Assembly (NCBI GenBank): GCA_937879855.1
Contig: CALFMO010000016.1
Span: 102,426 to 166,425, forward strand
Reading direction: 5' to 3'
Length of the DNA stretch: 64,000 nt
Source of the DNA: an uncultured Acidobacteriaceae bacterium
GTDB lineage: Bacteria; Acidobacteriota; Terriglobia; Terriglobales; Acidobacteriaceae
Position 1 is the first letter of the stretch, and each line of letters starts with the position of its first letter. A program made the position numbers and the translations under genes. Of the stretch, positions 60,560 to 64,000 are shown piece after piece. The notes below the pieces were generated by a model. The model saw only the letters and a list, made by a program, of their open reading frames with translations. It searched no databases and had not been told where the DNA came from.

Positions 60560-61820
60560 AAGTAAATCCAACGCTCGATTCGGTGCGATCCTGTGTACGC
60601 TTTTGATAGCCTGCGAAGCCTGTCACGTCTTGTCGTGCGGTGAGCCGGAGGCGTAAACCACCACCAAATGTCTGGGAAGAGAATTGCCCAATTTGATTGA
60701 TCAGTGCAAAATTCTCGGTCCCAACAGCAAAGAGAACATTTCCTTCCAGGCGGCATTGTTCCCAGTTCGCAATGGGAAATCCAAGTCGCGTCATACCCGA
60801 AGGACGCCACTCCGCACCCGTACCAAGAAAATGGCTTCGTGCTTCGATCAGTCCCAGAGACCACGTCCAGTCGCGCGGCAAATAGAAGAGCATGGTTTCG
60901 TTAATGGTAAGGATCTGGGCTGTGGTGTACCAGTACCAGTGCTGCCCGTAGACGAGTTCTAATCCGCGTAAGAACTGAGTGCGACTTACAGGGAATCCTT
61001 GGTCATAGTCAAAAAACCCCTCGTCCTTTGGTATGACGCTGTTGTCGTGCGCCAATGCTCCACCCACAGTCAGCGCGCCGGCTCTAGGCAACTTCCCCGT
61101 CACGCTAGCTATGACCTTCGAAGCATCCGTGCCTGCCCAGTGATAGCCGTCGAATGCAATCAGAGTTCTCCACGCCGGCGTCCAACGAGAAATGAGCGTG
61201 AGTCCTTCATCTTGATTCGCACCCGTAAAGTTAAACAAATCCGTGTTCACGCCCACCCGAAGTTCGTGTCTGAGTTCGCCTCGCAAAGACATGAGACCTG
61301 CCCGTCCCTCAGCATTCGTCGGATCCAAATCCAACGTCCGGTTAAACTCCAGCCTTGCTTCATTCTGCGAGCCCAGGACTGTTAAGGTTCTAGCGCGCGC
61401 GACGTGAATGTCAGTACGCTTCGGATCGAGTTCTACGGCGCGGTTCAATGCCTCGAGCGCTTCCCTCGGTCGGCCCTGCCGAGAATAGACGGTTGCCAAG
61501 CCTAACCAGTTGTCGGGATCGTTTGGCGCGGCAGCAAGAAGAACGTGATACTCAAACTCAGCCTTCGCGAGCTGTCCCGACCACAGCAACACTCGCGGTC
61601 GCCATGCCCTCACATCCGTGTCCTGTGGTGCGCGGCCAATTTCGCGGTCCACTATGGCCAGCGCTGCGCCCCAATCCTTCGCTTCCGCGTACCTGCGGAC
61701 GTCTTCCTGCCAATTCGACGTTAACTGTTGGCCAGAAGCGGCGATACACAATAGGTAGACACCGACCGACGCTCGACCAATCATGAGCGCGCTGGCGCAA
61801 ATATACTTACCTACATACAT
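60543..61820 (-). CDS. TPR protein with YaiO-type outer-membrane barrel
   Basis: 425 residues from the ATG at 61820; an ATG at 61784 would fit the signal peptide better. The signal region is followed by TPR-like repeats (about 35-175: NWLGLATVYSRQGRPREALE, NEARLEFNRTLDLDPTNAEG). A C-terminal YaiO-like beta-barrel follows (LRLRLTARQDVTGFAGYQKR, then a terminal aromatic residue in YGIHF). It is probably the outer-membrane port for the polysaccharide made by the GT2 enzyme. Confidence 0.8.
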   Translation of the reverse strand: MYVGKYICASALMIGRASVGVYLLCIAASGQQLTSNWQEDVRRYAEAKDWGAALAIVDREIGRAPQDTDVRAWRPRVLLWSGQLAKAEFEYHVLLAAAPNDPDNWLGLATVYSRQGRPREALEALNRAVELDPKRTDIHVARARTLTVLGSQNEARLEFNRTLDLDPTNAEGRAGLMSLRGELRHELRVGVNTDLFNFTGANQDEGLTLISRWTPAWRTLIAFDGYHWAGTDASKVIASVTGKLPRAGALTVGGALAHDNSVIPKDEGFFDYDQGFPVSRTQFLRGLELVYGQHWYWYTTAQILTINETMLFYLPRDWTWSLGLIEARSHFLGTGAEWRPSGMTRLGFPIANWEQCRLEGNVLFAVGTENFALINQIGQFSSQTFGGGLRLRLTARQDVTGFAGYQKRTQDRTESSVGFTYGIHF

Positions 61821-61971
61821 GTAGTCACACTCATCGATAGGGCGCTGCCGTTATAGATAGTGTGGACTCAATATGGCAACGATGCACGATTTTGGGCATT
61901 TCAGCTGTTACATTCGTAACCGGACACTAATCGACTTTTAGAGGCACAGCGCGTTTGAGAGCTATTCGCGT

Positions 61972-62019
61972 CGGGCGACTCCTCGCAATCGTGTCATTAC
62001 CTTCGTGCTCGGGCGACTC
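61972..62019. repeat. Short direct repeat in divergent promoter region
   Basis: CGGGCGACTC occurs at 61972-61981 and 62010-62019, 38 bases apart start to start, between the exopolysaccharide operon and the diguanylate cyclase gene. It could be a regulator binding site shared by both; it is short enough to be chance. Confidence 0.3.
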
Positions 62020-62051
62020 TGCCGGGCTGAGCTAAACTGATTTTCCACAGA

Positions 62052-62897
62052 ATGTACAAGGCAAACGAAAGCGTATTAGCGCGTGTCGGCCAGCAACTAT
62101 CACAGTTAGAAAGGCGTGATTGGGAGCTTTGGCTGATCGTGTCGCTTACTGGCGTCCTGGTTGCAGCGGGACTGGCAGCCATTCTTTTTCCAGCAGCGTT
62201 CTTGAAGCATGACAACATGCACTTCGAAGTGACGGTTTCCAGGCCTTTGGCTAACGGCCTCTTTACTTTACTGGCGCTGCTTAATACTTACCTCGTCACG
62301 AAGCGTCTTGAAATTCGGCGACTACGTGAACAACTGCTATCCAGTACCATCCAGCAGGAACTCATCCGACAGCAATCCTTCACGGACCCTCTGACCGAGA
62401 TCTATAACCGTCGTTCCTTGGAGGAGATCGCGGGAAGGTTCATCAGCCACGCCAGGCGGTTGAAGAACCCACTCTCGCTTTTGCTGATCGACGTCGATCG
62501 TTTCAAGGATGTGAACACCACCTTTGGCCACCTGACTGGCGACGTGGTGCTAGCAGATACCGCTGCTCTTTTGAAGAGTTCCGTTCGGGGCTCAGATGCG
62601 TTGTTTCGATATGGAGGAGACGAGTTCGTCATCATTTTGGCGGACACCTCCCCCTCCGGTGCCGCTAAGGTTATTGAAAGAATTAGAGCTTCCCTCCTTG
62701 ATTGGAACCGCGCAGGCACTCTGGACGGGTTTGAGTTAAGGCTTAGCATCGGCATCTCGGAATGGTCCGATGGTGTGACTTTGGACGAATTGCTGGACGA
62801 AGCCGACCGACGAATGTACGCGGCAAAAGCCAATCAGGCGCTGGACAAAAGCCAAACTAGCATCGTTAGGGCCGCAGCCAAGAAACTTGGTCTCTGA
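62052..62897 (+). CDS. Membrane diguanylate cyclase (GGDEF)
   Basis: 281 residues. Two transmembrane segments (about 28-50 and 62-80) are followed by a GGDEF domain: DPLTEIYNRRSLEEIA, LLIDVDRFKDVNTTFGHLTG and FRYGGDEFVIIL. An intact RxxD inhibitory site (RGSD) lies five residues before GGDEF, so product feedback is expected. It is divergent from the exopolysaccharide operon, which c-di-GMP commonly controls. Confidence 0.93.
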   Translation: MYKANESVLARVGQQLSQLERRDWELWLIVSLTGVLVAAGLAAILFPAAFLKHDNMHFEVTVSRPLANGLFTLLALLNTYLVTKRLEIRRLREQLLSSTIQQELIRQQSFTDPLTEIYNRRSLEEIAGRFISHARRLKNPLSLLLIDVDRFKDVNTTFGHLTGDVVLADTAALLKSSVRGSDALFRYGGDEFVIILADTSPSGAAKVIERIRASLLDWNRAGTLDGFELRLSIGISEWSDGVTLDELLDEADRRMYAAKANQALDKSQTSIVRAAAKKLGL

Positions 62898-62995
62898 GCG
62901 AGTTCTGCAAACCATCCCTACCGCACCATGTTGCCAGGATTCCGGCAATCACTTTAACGAGTTCCCGCCGTTCGCACTAGTTCGAAGCTCCAGTG

Positions 62996-64000
62996 TTATC
63001 CGGATGTAGAGCTAGCTGCTCTACTTATCGTTTCGGGAAGCCCTGGTGCCCGGTTGTTACTTAGAAGTTGGTCGATGGTGTCGCTGGGAACGGGTCTGGA
63101 GTATAAGTAGCCTTGGGCCAGTTCGCAGTCAAACTCCTTGAGTATGTTCGCCTGCACTTGTGTTTCTACGCCCTCTGCAACGACGTTCAGGCCAAAACCA
63201 TGGGCGAGCATGATAATGATGCGAACGATTTCGCACGTTTCGACATCCGTGTCCATGCGCGAGATGAAAGACCGATCAATCTTTAGCCGATCGACGGGAA
63301 AATGCTGCAGTCGGCTCAGCGATGAGTAGCCGGTGCCGAAGTCGTCGATGTCCAGACGAACGCCGAGCGCCTTCAGCTCCGACAGCACTACAGCAGACCT
63401 GTCGCATCGGCCATCGCGATTGTCTCCGTAATTTCCAGGTTGACGGCACTCGGATCCAGTCCGGTCTCCTGCAAGATCCTGCCAATTTGAGATGCCAGGT
63501 CGGGCTGTGCGAACTGCTTAGGTGTAATGTTGACATTGAGCGTGAGGGCGGGATCAGCCGGAGAGAGCGCGTGCCATGAACGGAGCCGCCGACAGGCCTC
63601 ATAAAGAAGTTGCTGGTTGATGGGTAAGATAATGCCAGTCTCATCCGCAACCGCTATGAATTCTCCAGGCAGGATCACACCTTCAGGACGCTGCCAGCGA
63701 CTAAGGGTTTCGAAACCTACGACCCGTTCGTCGCGCAAAGACACTATAGGCTGGTAGTAAACACGGAATTGTTTTAACTCAAGAACTTTACGCAAATCGG
63801 TTTCAAGCTGCAAACGTTTTATGGCGCCGGCGTGCATGGCGCGATCGAACACCTCACAGCGCGCCTTACCAGTGCTCTTGGCTCTATACATAGCAATCTC
63901 GGCATCGCGAAGCACGTCTTGAGCCTCTGCCGCGCCACCGCTACCGAAAGCAATGCCAATGCTGACGGAAAGCACAATCTGCTGATTGTTGGAGTCGAAA
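62996..64000 (-). pseudogene. GGDEF-EAL phosphodiesterase, frameshifted and cut by window edge
   Basis: The frame enters from the right edge with the end of a GGDEF domain (LSVSIGIAFGSGG, DAEIAMYRAKSTGKARCEVF) and an EAL domain (YYQPIVSLRDERVVGFETLS, NVNITPKQF, LEITETIAMADA). It then hits a stop at 63388. The next frame continues directly with SAVVLSELKALGVRLDIDDF, FGTGYSSL, LKIDRSFI and VVAEGVET to a stop at 62996. The frame change lies near 63400, around GATGCGACAGG on the coding strand. Without the C-terminal half the EAL site is incomplete, so the gene is inactive unless this is a sequencing error. Confidence 0.85.

Overview
The window looks like an acidobacterial (Acidobacteriota, probably Terriglobia) chromosome carrying a large integrated conjugative element. 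The host call rests on three kinds of gene typical of that phylum: exported sulfatase-like hydrolases with C-terminal TPRs, an ADOP-type (acidobacterial duplicated orphan permease) transporter paired with a PadR regulator, and a YaiO/HEAT/glycosyltransferase exopolysaccharide locus. It is an inference from gene content; no rRNA or other marker gene is present.

Layout. (1) 1-5.7 kb: chromosomal genes for exported alkaline-phosphatase-superfamily hydrolases. (2) 5.77-5.86 kb: a tRNA-Leu(GAG) whose 5' half also encodes the last residues and stop codon of a tyrosine integrase, the mark of an element integrated at a tRNA gene. (3) 5.8-9.4 kb: integrase, excisionase-like HTH protein and an AbiE toxin-antitoxin pair with two palindromic operators. 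(4) 9.5-34.8 kb: a conjugation cluster with a MoxR-type ATPase, VirB1-, VirB9- and VirB10-like proteins, pilin-like membrane proteins, VirB3-, VirB4-, two VirB5-, VirB6- and VirB8-like proteins, a second VirB9-like protein and a VirD4-type coupling protein. Two unusual loads sit inside it. At 13.7-18.4 kb lie an ImmA/XRE regulatory pair and a complete ubiquitin-like conjugation operon (zinc-ribbon protein, Ubl, E2, JAB peptidase, E1). At 27.3-30.2 kb a 918-residue protein with a DxDxD motif resembling the active site of RdRP/YonO-type two-barrel RNA polymerases lies behind a hairpin that can hide its ribosome binding site. (5) 34.8-40.4 kb: a DNA-processing module (replication-relaxation protein, archaeo-eukaryotic-type primase with zinc finger, Rad52/DdrA-like annealing protein) and small conserved proteins of mobile elements. 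(6) 40.6-50.4 kb: a patchwork of insertions: an IS91-family element with its own tyrosine recombinase, a decayed end of a RIT (recombinase-in-trio) element, an ADOP permease with its PadR regulator, and an intact RIT element. (7) 50.6-56.8 kb: further element cargo (DUF6094-type DNA methyltransferase, SNF2-like helicase, DUF932 protein and small proteins). (8) 56.9-64 kb: probably host chromosome: a frameshifted TetR gene, an exopolysaccharide operon (GT2, HEAT, YaiO), a diguanylate cyclase, and a frameshifted GGDEF-EAL gene running off the end.

How it works together (inference). The integrase and excisionase move the element in and out of tRNA-Leu. The XRE/ImmA pair could control induction. 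The VirB/VirD4 genes build the transfer channel; no VirB11 and no recognisable relaxase were found. The primase and annealing protein would maintain the excised DNA. AbiE and the Ubl operon are plausible anti-phage or addiction cargo. I did not find a second copy of the tRNA-derived attachment sequence, so the right boundary is unknown and may lie near 57 kb or outside the window.
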